Source: JANQIO01 sp043585095 | GTDB taxonomy: Bacteria > Pseudomonadota > Gammaproteobacteria > Pseudomonadales > Halieaceae | Assembly: GCA_043585095.1 (NCBI GenBank) | Contig: CP121321.1 | Coordinates: forward strand, 1,364,001-1,428,000 | Length of the DNA: 64,000 nt | Direction: 5' to 3' | In this document: positions 18,396 through 26,104 of the stretch, in pieces | Layout: each line of letters starts with the position of its first letter | Numbering within the stretch: position 1 is the first letter of the stretch | Translations under genes and position numbers: made by a program | The notes under the pieces: model-generated | Seen by the model: only the letters and a program-made list of their open reading frames with translations | Told to the model about the DNA's origin: nothing | The model's database searches: none

Positions 18396-19700
18396 ATGAG
18401 ATTGGAACAGTACAACGAAGCACTACTGCAATTCCTGGGAAACGCGACCACGCCTTTCCACGCGGTTGCGCAGATGACTGCGCGGCTTGATGATGCGGGC
18501 TTTACTAAACTGTCTGAGGCCGAACCCTGGTCGCTTGAGCCTGGCCAGGGCTACTACCTGACCCGTAACGACAGTTCGATCATCGCTTTTCGTGTAGGGA
18601 CTAAAGCCGGCCCTGATCAAGGTATACGCATGGTGGGTGCCCACACTGACAGCCCCTGCCTGATGGTAAAGCCACTACCGGAAAAGAGCAGCCAGGGCTA
18701 TCAGCAGCTTGGCGTTGAGGTGTATGGCGGCGCGTTGCTCAACCCCTGGTTTGATCGCGACCTGTCGATGGCAGGGCGCGTATCCTATAGCACTGAGGAC
18801 GGCACGCTGCGTAAAGCCCTGGTGGATTTCCGTGAGCCGGTAGCCGTTATACCCTCTCTGGCAATTCATCTCGATCGCGAGGCCAACGCCAATCGCAGCG
18901 TCAATGCACAAACCGACATTGTGCCGATTTTTTCGCAGTCCGATGCCATGGATATCAAGGCACTTTTGGCTGAGCGCCTGCGGGAGGAGCACCCTGGCAC
19001 AGATGTCGGCAGCGTGCTCGGCTATGAACTGTGCCTTTACGACAGCCAGGCGGCCGCACTGGTAGGCCTTGAGAAGAACTTTATTGCCTCTGCCCGGCTC
19101 GATAATTTACTGAGTTGCTTTGCCTCGATGACCGCATTGCTCAACTGCACAGGGGAGTCGACTTGCCTGATGGTCTGCAATGACCACGAAGAGGTCGGCA
19201 GCCTGTCTGCTGCCGGCGCACAGGGGCCGATGCTGCGCAGTACGCTGGAAAGACTAGCCCCCGGCGTCGAGCCCTATGCAGCCATGATAGAGCACTCGGT
19301 AATGATTTCCGCGGACAGTGCTCACGCAGTGCATCCTAATTTTGCAAGTCGGCATGACGATAATCACGGTCCACGTTTAAACGCCGGGCCGGTCATCAAG
19401 GTTAACGCCAATCAGCGCTACGCTTCGACAAGTGAAACCGCAGCGCTGTTCAGGCAAGTCTGCGCGGAACTGGATATTCCGGTACAGACCTTTGTCGTGA
19501 GAACCGATATGGCCTGTGGTAGTACCATTGGTCCCATTACGGCAAGTGAGTTAGGCGTTCGAACGCTGGACGTGGGCGCGCCACAGTTCGCGATGCACTC
19601 TATCCGTGAGCTGGCTGGTGAAAAAGACGGTTGGTACCTCAGTCGCGCTATGGCACGCTTCATGGACTGGGAGCGTGGTCTGAGCGCCCGCAGCACCTAA
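18396..19700 (+). CDS. apeB: M18 family aminopeptidase
   Basis: Cytosolic dinuclear-zinc aminopeptidase that releases N-terminal residues, often acidic ones. The 434-residue product has metal-binding motifs GAHTDSPCLMVKP and NDHEEVGSLSAAGA, plus DSAHAVHPNF and the C-terminal AMHSIRELA block, all typical of M18. It is 17 bases downstream of the dehydrogenase and 3 bases upstream of the glycosyltransferase. Confidence 0.92.
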   Translation: MRLEQYNEALLQFLGNATTPFHAVAQMTARLDDAGFTKLSEAEPWSLEPGQGYYLTRNDSSIIAFRVGTKAGPDQGIRMVGAHTDSPCLMVKPLPEKSSQGYQQLGVEVYGGALLNPWFDRDLSMAGRVSYSTEDGTLRKALVDFREPVAVIPSLAIHLDREANANRSVNAQTDIVPIFSQSDAMDIKALLAERLREEHPGTDVGSVLGYELCLYDSQAAALVGLEKNFIASARLDNLLSCFASMTALLNCTGESTCLMVCNDHEEVGSLSAAGAQGPMLRSTLERLAPGVEPYAAMIEHSVMISADSAHAVHPNFASRHDDNHGPRLNAGPVIKVNANQRYASTSETAALFRQVCAELDIPVQTFVVRTDMACGSTIGPITASELGVRTLDVGAPQFAMHSIRELAGEKDGWYLSRAMARFMDWERGLSARST

Positions 19701-19703
19701 GCT

Positions 19704-20774
19704 GTGCGGGCACTGCTGCTGTCCGCCTATGACGCGGTCAGTCACCAGCATTGGCGCCGCGCTGTTGTAGAGGGCCTGTCCGACTGGGACTGGCAAGTGC
19801 TGACGCAGCCACCACGCCATTTTACCTGGCGCGCCCGCGGCAATGCTCTGGCCTGGTTACGTGAGCCGATTCTAAAACAACCCTACGATCTGCTGTTGGC
19901 GACATCGATGGTCGATCTGGTGGGTTTGAAAAGCCTGATACCCGAAATCAGCGCCGTTCCAGCCTGCGTGTACTTTCACGAAAATCAATTTGCTTATCCT
20001 GGCCGCGCACAGCAGCAGGGCCAACTGGAACTGCAGATTGTCAGTCTTTATACAGCGCTGGCAGCGGATGCTTGCCTGTTCAATTCCAGGTACAACCGCG
20101 ACACGTTTATGGCCGGTGCCGGGGACTTGCTCGGGCGATTGCCTGATGGCGTGCCCGCTGGCTTAGTGGAAACACTGCAGTCCAAAGCGGAGGTGCTTCC
20201 GGTTCCCGTGGCTAAGCCGCCGCAGCTGCCATCGCAGTCGTCCGCGGGGCCCTTGCAGCTTGCCTGGAACCACCGTTGGGAATACGACAAAGGCCCTGAA
20301 CAGCTATTAGCCATTTGCATGGGGCTGTTGGAAGCGGATTGTGACTTTACGCTGCAGGTATTCGGGCAGCAGTTCAGGCGTCATCCAAAGGAGTTCGAGG
20401 AGCTGGCAGAGCGCTTGCTTGACGTGGGGCGGCTTGGGCAGTTTGGTCCGGTAGAGAACGCCGCCGAGTATTGGCAAGCGCTATCGCGCTGCGACGTTGT
20501 GCTGTCCACGGCGCAGCACGACTTTCAGGGCCTTTCGATCATGGAGGGGGTCAGTCTTGGTGCTACGCCGCTGGTCCCGGACGGACTTGCCTATCCCGAA
20601 TGGTTTGATTGTGACTACCGCTATGCATCGATTGAACAGGCGGTGACAAAGCTCTGCTCATGGGCGGACCAGAAAGCCGCGGGGCAGCCTTTGCCTCACG
20701 TAGAATTGCCGCAAATGCATCCTGACATGCTGTTGCCACGGTATCGTGAGTGCCTCACCGCCCTGGTGTTATAG
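19704..20774 (+). CDS. DUF3524 glycosyltransferase, GTDC1/QTMAN-like
   Basis: GT-B glycosyltransferase of 356 residues. The N-terminal DUF3524 domain starts LLLSAYDAVSHQHWRRAV and continues with LTQPPRHFTWRARGNAL; YFHENQFAYP follows near residue 90. The C-terminal donor domain has STAQHDFQGLSIMEGVSLG and PDGLAYPEWF, as in animal GTDC1. That enzyme (QTMAN) mannosylates queuosine in tRNA-Asp. A role on queuosine here is inference, helped by queA-tgt about 5 kb away. The start is GTG at 19704, tightly behind apeB. Confidence 0.75.
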   Translation: MRALLLSAYDAVSHQHWRRAVVEGLSDWDWQVLTQPPRHFTWRARGNALAWLREPILKQPYDLLLATSMVDLVGLKSLIPEISAVPACVYFHENQFAYPGRAQQQGQLELQIVSLYTALAADACLFNSRYNRDTFMAGAGDLLGRLPDGVPAGLVETLQSKAEVLPVPVAKPPQLPSQSSAGPLQLAWNHRWEYDKGPEQLLAICMGLLEADCDFTLQVFGQQFRRHPKEFEELAERLLDVGRLGQFGPVENAAEYWQALSRCDVVLSTAQHDFQGLSIMEGVSLGATPLVPDGLAYPEWFDCDYRYASIEQAVTKLCSWADQKAAGQPLPHVELPQMHPDMLLPRYRECLTALVL

Positions 20775-20885
20775 AGAGCGTTCATTACCGGCTTACACAC
20801 AGACCTAATAGCCAGCTAAAGGGCAACTGCGTATCATGGCGCCTGCAAAATTGACGTCAGAACCAACAGCAGGAGCCAACCCGCA

Positions 20886-21893
20886 ATGGCAGCAAAAAGG
20901 GTACTCACCGGCATTACGACAACGGGTACGCCGCATCTTGGAAACTACGTGGGCGCAATACGCCCCGCGATAGCGTCGAGCCAGGATGACGGTGTCGATA
21001 GCTTTTATTTTCTGGCCGATTACCACGCCCTGATCAAGAGCGAAGATCCCGAGCGCGTCAGACAGTCGAGCAAAGAGATTGCAGCAACGTGGTTGGCTCT
21101 GGGTCTTGATACGAACCGCGCTGTTTTCTATCGACAAAGCGACGTGCCAGAAATCAGCGAGCTTACCTGGGTGCTGACCTGCAATGCTGCGAAGGGTTTA
21201 ATGAATCGTGCGCATGCCTACAAAGCCGCAGTGCAGGCGAATGAGGAAGCGGGGGAGGACCCGGATTACGGCGTCACTATGGGCCTGTTTAGCTACCCGA
21301 TTCTGATGGCAGCAGACATCCTGATGTTTAATGCGACACATATTCCGGTCGGTCGGGACCAGATCCAGCATGTCGAAATGGCAAGGGACATCGCACAGCG
21401 CTTCAATCACCGCTGCGCGAATTTATTCGCGCTGCCAGAAGCCGTTGTTGATGATAGCGTTGCGGTTTTGCAGGGCCAGGATGGCCGCAAGATGAGTAAG
21501 AGCTATAACAACACCATCCCACTGTTTGAGTCAGAGAAGCGATTGCAAAAAGCGATCAATAAAATCAAGACAAACCTGCTTGAGCCGGGTGAACCCAAGG
21601 ACCCCGATAGCTCCACGATCTTTCAGGTTTGGGAAGCTTTCGCAACGCCTGAACAGGTCGCAGAAATGCGGCGGCGCTTTGCAGACGGTATCGCCTGGGG
21701 CGAAGCGAAAAAGGCCCTGTTCGGCTTGATCAACGAAGAGTTGGCGCCGGCCCGGGAACGTTATCAGGACTTGATGGACAAGCCCGAACATATCGAAGAA
21801 ACCCTGCAGGCGGGAGCGAAAAAGGCGCGCGCCGTGGCGGCGCCTCTGATGGCGCAGGTGCGCGATGCGGTTGGTATTGGAGCGGTGAGATAA
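20886..21893 (+). CDS. trpS: Tryptophanyl-tRNA synthetase
   Basis: Class I aminoacyl-tRNA synthetase charging tRNA-Trp. The 335-residue product has the HIGH-type motif TTGTPHLGNYVGA near the N-terminus and the KMSKS loop GRKMSKSYNN. The length is usual. AGGAGCC precedes the ATG at 20886. It is separated by 111 bases from the glycosyltransferase and converges with the TonB-dependent receptor gene. Confidence 0.96.
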   Translation: MAAKRVLTGITTTGTPHLGNYVGAIRPAIASSQDDGVDSFYFLADYHALIKSEDPERVRQSSKEIAATWLALGLDTNRAVFYRQSDVPEISELTWVLTCNAAKGLMNRAHAYKAAVQANEEAGEDPDYGVTMGLFSYPILMAADILMFNATHIPVGRDQIQHVEMARDIAQRFNHRCANLFALPEAVVDDSVAVLQGQDGRKMSKSYNNTIPLFESEKRLQKAINKIKTNLLEPGEPKDPDSSTIFQVWEAFATPEQVAEMRRRFADGIAWGEAKKALFGLINEELAPARERYQDLMDKPEHIEETLQAGAKKARAVAAPLMAQVRDAVGIGAVR

Positions 21894-21913
21894 GGTCAGT
21901 CAGGTTAATGGGC

Positions 21914-21936
21914 GGCGCAGCCCGCGCGACTGCGCC
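21914..21936. terminator. Hairpin between convergent trpS and receptor genes
   Basis: GGCGCAG (21914-21920) and CTGCGCC (21930-21936) form a 7-bp stem with a 9-base loop in the 62-base convergent gap. There is no T-run on either side, so a terminator role is weakly supported. Confidence 0.3.
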
Positions 21937-21955
21937 GGCTGCCGTTCGGGTGCCA

Positions 21956-24019
21956 TCACGGTGAAAGCCGGTAACCGATTTCGAGAAACACCGAGCGCGG
22001 TTCGCCGACAAAATAGCGGTAGCTGCCAAAACCAAAGTCGGCGCGCTCTGCATAGTCCTCATCGGTGAGGTTCGTCACCCGCACGGCAAGGTCCAGACGA
22101 CGGCTAATCGCGGTAAGCAAGCGCAGGTTTATCAAGTCATGGCCGTCATAACTGAACTGATTGTCTGGGTCCAGAAAGTAGTCACCCATATGCGCCCATT
22201 CCAGCTCCGCGCGCGTCCCGGCGCTAATATCCCAGCCTAGCCGTAGACTGCCGAAGTGCTCTGGCGCTGTATCGATCAAATTGCCTTCGATGTTGCCGCT
22301 GCTGCCCAGTAAAGCGATAGCACTATCGTACTCGTGCCTGGCCAGGGAGCCGTCCATGGCGAGGTCGAATGCGTTGCTGAGCTGCCAGCGCAGACTGAAG
22401 TCGATCCCATAATGCACCGTGCGGGCACCGCTTACATTGCGGCGCTCAGTGTCCTGAAAAATAACGTCACGCTTACGCATCGCGTACACCCCGATGTCGT
22501 AGCTCAGGGCCCGATGCTCGCCTCGCGCACCCCACTCGATGCTGGTCAGTGACTCGCTATCAAGCTCGGCAAACGCCTGGCCAGCCTGCAAGCGATATAA
22601 TTCAGTAGTCTGGGGTGCTCTGAAGCCGCGCGCGGCGCGCAGATACGTGGCATGTCCCGGCGTCCAGTCCCATAGCAGGCCGGCGTTGTAGGAGGCGTTG
22701 CTAAAGCTGTCACGCCTGTCCGTGGGTCGGAAGAAGCGACACGCGGTTGCAGTGGGTTCACAGGCAGGACCGTCGCCAGTGCGGTTATTGTATTGATAGT
22801 CTGTCTGCTCCAGTCGTGCCCCGATGCTGAGATGCAGGTCGCGAACCGGGTTCCACTGAGCTTGCAGCCAGGGTGCAACTAACAGCGCGTCGACCTGATA
22901 ATCGTAGTGCACGCCAGCTGGCTGGTTGGCGCTGAAGGGCAGCGCTTGCGTTTCTTTGAGTAGTCCGTTGGTCGCGTCGATGTCCAGCCCCATGGCCATA
23001 TCCAGCCAGCTGCCGTCGCGATAATAGCGTGCGCTTAAGCCAACACTATCGTGGCCATTCTTTTCAACGGACTGCCACGGCAGGAAGTGTTGCAAGAACT
23101 CCATCTCGTTGTGCCGCAGGTAGGGGGTGACGCTTAGTTCTGAAAATTCGTCGAGACGCAACGTCGCTGTGGTCTGTAGTTTCAGCGCGTCAGCATCACG
23201 ATAGGCGTCGGGATTGGGGTTTTCACGCTGACGGTCGCTGTCCTTGTAAGCTTCAAATCCAGTGATAAACCCCGCGGTTTCCTGCCGCAGGCGTGTCGCT
23301 GTCAGTATCGTATCTAGCTTGAGCTCTTCCGCGGTATAGACGTGGCGCAGATTGACCTTGCTCTGATCAAACCCGCTGCTTCGCTTGTAGCCTCCGTCGC
23401 TGGCAGCGTTGGCTGCGAAGTACAGCCCGTGGCGGTCGCGAGTGCCGCCTACTTCGTAACGACCCCGCGAGTAGTTGTTGGGGCCAATCTCAAGGCTGGC
23501 GCGCTGGTTGTCCTGTTCACCGGGGGCAGGTGAAATGACATTGATCACGCCGTGCATCGCGCCGCTGCCGTACAGGGCGGTGCCGGGCCCCTTAATCACT
23601 TCAATGCGCTGGGCCTGCTCGGTATTCGCGTCGAACAGTTGGTTGACGTTACAAAATCCGGGTGCGCGAAGTGACACGCCATCGCTTGCCATGAAAAAGG
23701 CGCCGCAGCTGCCGGGGCCGGTGAGCACCGGAGAGCGCAGGGCCGTCAGGCTCTCCTGTCCGTTGCCGCGCGAGATCCAGGCACCGGAAACGCGCTGAAA
23801 GATCTGGTTGGCATGAATCGGTCTTACGGTTAGCAGGTCTTCAGAAGCGATTGTCGAAACCCCGAGAGGGAGATCGAATAAGGCCTCTGAACGCTGAGTC
23901 GCGGTGACGACTACCTCATCTATGAGAGAAGTCGTACTGCTTGCCCATGAGGAAGTTACCCACATGGAACAGGGTGCAAGCAACAGCATAGCCGTCGTCT
24001 GTATATGGCGAAGATTCAT
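21956..24019 (-). CDS. TonB-dependent outer membrane receptor
   Basis: Outer-membrane active-transport channel of 687 residues. It has an N-terminal signal peptide ending near WVTSSWA, a TonB box-like DEVVVTATQRSE at about 34-45, a plug domain with RIEVIKGPGTALYGSGAMHG, and a 22-strand-type beta barrel ending in the aromatic-rich GEPRSVFLEIGYRLSP. Plug cysteines in GSCGAFF and APGFCNV could form a disulfide. The substrate is unknown; no cobalamin riboswitch or ferric-uptake gene is adjacent. Confidence 0.88.
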   Translation of the reverse strand: MNLRHIQTTAMLLLAPCSMWVTSSWASSTTSLIDEVVVTATQRSEALFDLPLGVSTIASEDLLTVRPIHANQIFQRVSGAWISRGNGQESLTALRSPVLTGPGSCGAFFMASDGVSLRAPGFCNVNQLFDANTEQAQRIEVIKGPGTALYGSGAMHGVINVISPAPGEQDNQRASLEIGPNNYSRGRYEVGGTRDRHGLYFAANAASDGGYKRSSGFDQSKVNLRHVYTAEELKLDTILTATRLRQETAGFITGFEAYKDSDRQRENPNPDAYRDADALKLQTTATLRLDEFSELSVTPYLRHNEMEFLQHFLPWQSVEKNGHDSVGLSARYYRDGSWLDMAMGLDIDATNGLLKETQALPFSANQPAGVHYDYQVDALLVAPWLQAQWNPVRDLHLSIGARLEQTDYQYNNRTGDGPACEPTATACRFFRPTDRRDSFSNASYNAGLLWDWTPGHATYLRAARGFRAPQTTELYRLQAGQAFAELDSESLTSIEWGARGEHRALSYDIGVYAMRKRDVIFQDTERRNVSGARTVHYGIDFSLRWQLSNAFDLAMDGSLARHEYDSAIALLGSSGNIEGNLIDTAPEHFGSLRLGWDISAGTRAELEWAHMGDYFLDPDNQFSYDGHDLINLRLLTAISRRLDLAVRVTNLTDEDYAERADFGFGSYRYFVGEPRSVFLEIGYRLSP

Positions 24020-24129
24020 TGGGGCATTCTATCTGAGCCGGTGCGTCGATGCGTTGAAAGTGAGCAGATTCAGGCGCGAGGCCTTGCTCGTTTCCGTTTC
24101 AGACTGTTGTTCTGGATAATCAAGGCTGT

Positions 24130-24357
24130 GCAGATCGCTACTTTGAAAATGGTACCGGAGGCCGGACTCGACTGGGCTGGCATTCCAGCCGGCACGCGCC
24201 GTTGAGCAGATCGCTACTTTGAAAATGGTACCGGAGGCCGGACTCGACTGGGCTGGCATTCCAGCCGGCACGCGCCGTTGAGCAGATCGCTACTTTGAAA
24301 ATGGTACCGGAGGCCGGACTCGACTGGGCTGGCATTCCAGCCGGCACGCGCCGTTGA
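24130..24357 (-). repeat. Three 76-bp tandem repeats derived from the tRNA-Leu 3' end
   Basis: Identical 76-bp units at 24130-24205, 24206-24281 and 24282-24357 lie directly downstream of tRNA-Leu. The first 42 bases of each (plus strand) equal 24358-24399, which covers about 20 bases of 3' flank, the CCA end, the acceptor 3' strand and part of the T arm. Then a 17-base segment replaces one T-loop base, creating a GGCTGG-loop-CCAGCC hairpin, before 10 more tRNA-identical bases (CCGGCACGCG). The copies cannot fold as complete tRNAs. Confidence 0.95.
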
Positions 24358-24377
24358 GCAGATCGCTACTTTGAAAA

Positions 24378-24464
24378 TGGTACCGGAGGCCGGACTCGAA
24401 CCGGCACGCGTTTTACCGCATCGGATTTTGAATCCGACGTGTCTACCAATTTCACCACTCCGGC
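24378..24464 (-). tRNA. tRNA-Leu (anticodon CAA)
   Basis: An 87-base tRNA with encoded CCA (complement at 24378-24380). Read on the minus strand, the acceptor GCCGGAG pairs with CTCCGGT, including a G1-U72 wobble as in some E. coli tRNA-Leu. The anticodon stem TCGGA/TCCGA has loop TTCAAAA, giving anticodon CAA for UUG codons. A long variable arm (GCGGTAAAACGC) marks a class II tRNA, and the T arm GCCGG-TTCGAGT-CCGGC is canonical. Confidence 0.96.
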
Positions 24465-24481
24465 AGTTCAGGCAGGCGCGC

Positions 24482-24510
24482 AGTCTAATGGAAGCCTTGC
24501 AGCCGATCAA
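24482..24510 (-). promoter_or_regulatory. Promoter of tRNA-Leu with GC-rich discriminator
   Basis: On the minus strand TTGATC (24505-24510) and TAGACT (24482-24487) are spaced by 17 bases and followed by GCGCGCC just before the tRNA. A GC-rich discriminator after the -10 element is the known mark of stringently controlled tRNA promoters. Confidence 0.6.
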
Positions 24511-24517
24511 TGCATCC

Positions 24518-24545
24518 TTGTTATTTGACGCTCAGTCTGTACACT
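24518..24545 (+). promoter_or_regulatory. Candidate sigma-70 promoter of the acidic protein gene
   Basis: TTGTTA (24518-24523), a 16-base spacer and TACACT (24540-24545) each match consensus at 4 of 6 positions. It points toward the gene at 24606 and is back-to-back with the tRNA promoter. Confidence 0.35.
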
Positions 24546-24605
24546 TCGCGCGTCTAAAACGCGATACATCTCTGAGTATCTGTGTTCTTACAGGAGAAAA
24601 GACAC

Positions 24606-24968
24606 ATGGCGATGAAAGTCATCAAAAAAACCGATTCCTACACCATATTCCAGCGTGGCGACGATCGTTACGCCGTTAAAGGTGCCGATAAAAACCCTAT
24701 TAACGGCGACGATAAAGTTCGCATTCTGGTAGAAGAAGGCATGCTGAGCGTTGCGGCGCCGGCTGTACCTGAGCCCGAAGCCGAAGCCGAAGCTGCAGAA
24801 GAAGCCGTTACGGAAGAGGTTGCTGAGGAAGAGGCTGCCGCCGAGGAAGCTCCCGCAGAAGAAGCCCCTGCGGAAGAAGACGCTACAGAAGAAGAGCCAG
24901 CAGCAGAAGCTCCTGCGGAAGAAGCACCCGCAGAAGCGACAGATGAAGAGGAAGAGGACAAAAGCTGA
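24606..24968 (+). CDS. Small acidic protein with Ala/Glu/Pro-rich tail
   Basis: Protein of 120 residues that I cannot assign to a function. Residues about 3-50 (MKVIKKTDSYTIFQRGDDRY and following) look like a small folded domain. From about residue 51 to the end it is almost only Ala, Glu, Pro and Asp, with repeats of EEAPAEEAPAEE, and is probably disordered and strongly negatively charged. The ATG at 24606 follows ACAGGAGAAAAG. It is a single-gene unit with its own candidate promoter and a strong terminator. The antisense Ser/Ala reading frame is a shadow. Confidence 0.75.
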   Translation: MAMKVIKKTDSYTIFQRGDDRYAVKGADKNPINGDDKVRILVEEGMLSVAAPAVPEPEAEAEAAEEAVTEEVAEEEAAAEEAPAEEAPAEEDATEEEPAAEAPAEEAPAEATDEEEEDKS

Positions 24969-24989
24969 TTCAGCGACGGTCTTCTCAAG

Positions 24990-25014
24990 AGCCGGCCAAG
25001 TGCCGGCTTTTTGC
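24990..25014 (+). terminator. Intrinsic terminator of the acidic protein gene
   Basis: AGCCGGC (24990-24996), loop CAAGT and GCCGGCT (25002-25008) followed by TTTT is a classical Rho-independent terminator. It separates the acidic gene from queA. Confidence 0.85.
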
Positions 25015-25033
25015 GCTTTGGAGCTTGTAGCCT

Positions 25034-26104
25034 ATGCAACGCAGTGACTTCAGTTACGAACTACCGGAGGAGTTAATCGCTCGATATCCATTGGAAAACC
25101 GCACCGCCAGCAGGCTGCTGTGCCTTGACGGTGACACAGGTGATATCAGGCACCGGCAGTTTACCAATCTGCTGGAAGAGCTGACCTCAAAAGACCTGCT
25201 GGTTTTCAATAACACCCGCGTTATTCCGGCTCGCTTATGGGCGCGCAAAGCAACCGGCGGGAGTGTGGAGATTCTTGTCGAGCGGGTCTTAGGCGAAGAC
25301 CGGTGTGTGGCACATCTCAGGGCAAGCAAGACACCCAGGGCCGACAGTGAACTGGCCCTGTTGCTGGATCACGACGGCGACGAGTCAGGGCTATCGCTGA
25401 CGGTTTTGGGCCGCGAGGACGATCTTTTTGTGCTGGCCTCCAGCGGCCCCGAAAAATTAATGGAGATTCTGCAGCGCCTGGGGCACATGCCACTGCCGCC
25501 TTACCTCAAACGGGATGACGAGGACCTGGACCGGGAACGCTATCAGACCGTCTACGGTACCCGTGAAGGCGCCGTTGCGGCCCCCACCGCCGGATTGCAC
25601 TTTAGCGATGCCTTCATGGAAGAGCTGGCGCAAAACGGTATCGATAAAGGCTTTATCACCTTGCACGTGGGCGCGGGGACTTTCCAGCCGGTTCGTGAAG
25701 ACGATGTAACCGATCACAAGATGCACGCTGAATGGTTGGAGGTTGATGAGGCTCTGTGTGATCAGATCGCAGCGACGCGCCAGAGGGGAGGTCGTGTTGT
25801 GGCTGTTGGCACCACGGTCGTGCGAGCCTTGGAAACCGCGTCTGCTGATGGGAGCCTGACGCCCTATAAGGGTGACAGTGAGATGTTTATTTACCCTGGG
25901 TATCGATTTAAAACCATAGATGCCCTGATAACCAATTTCCACTTACCTGAATCCACGTTGATCATGTTGGTGTCGGCATTTGCCGGGCGCGAGGCAGTTC
26001 TTGCGGCGTATCAGGCAGCGGTTGAAGAAAGGTACCGCTTTTTCAGCTACGGTGATGCCATGTTCATAACGGCTGATAGCATGAGTGCGGCGTCCCATGA
26101 GTGA
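25034..26104 (+). CDS. queA: S-adenosylmethionine:tRNA ribosyltransferase-isomerase
   Basis: Adds the epoxycyclopentanediol moiety from SAM to preQ1 at tRNA position 34, the penultimate queuosine step. The 356-residue product begins MQRSDFSYELPEELIARYP and contains LLVFNNTRVIPARLWARK, APTAGLHFS and FITLHVGAGTFQPVR, the family blocks. It starts right after the upstream terminator, and its stop overlaps the tgt start. Confidence 0.97.
   Translation: MQRSDFSYELPEELIARYPLENRTASRLLCLDGDTGDIRHRQFTNLLEELTSKDLLVFNNTRVIPARLWARKATGGSVEILVERVLGEDRCVAHLRASKTPRADSELALLLDHDGDESGLSLTVLGREDDLFVLASSGPEKLMEILQRLGHMPLPPYLKRDDEDLDRERYQTVYGTREGAVAAPTAGLHFSDAFMEELAQNGIDKGFITLHVGAGTFQPVREDDVTDHKMHAEWLEVDEALCDQIAATRQRGGRVVAVGTTVVRALETASADGSLTPYKGDSEMFIYPGYRFKTIDALITNFHLPESTLIMLVSAFAGREAVLAAYQAAVEERYRFFSYGDAMFITADSMSAASHE

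Noticed and set aside
24020..24129. Cobalamin or other riboswitch before the TonB-dependent receptor
   Set aside because: I looked for the B12-box and a structured leader; the 110 bases show neither.
24029..24510. Minus-strand frames with repeated 25-residue segments near tRNA-Leu
   Set aside because: The protein repeats arise only because the 76-bp DNA repeat is read in three successive frames; the DNA is tRNA-derived.
24668..25039. Ser/Ala-rich minus-strand frame opposite the acidic protein
   Set aside because: It is the complement of Glu/Ala codons; the plus-strand gene has a Shine-Dalgarno, a conserved N-terminus and a terminator.
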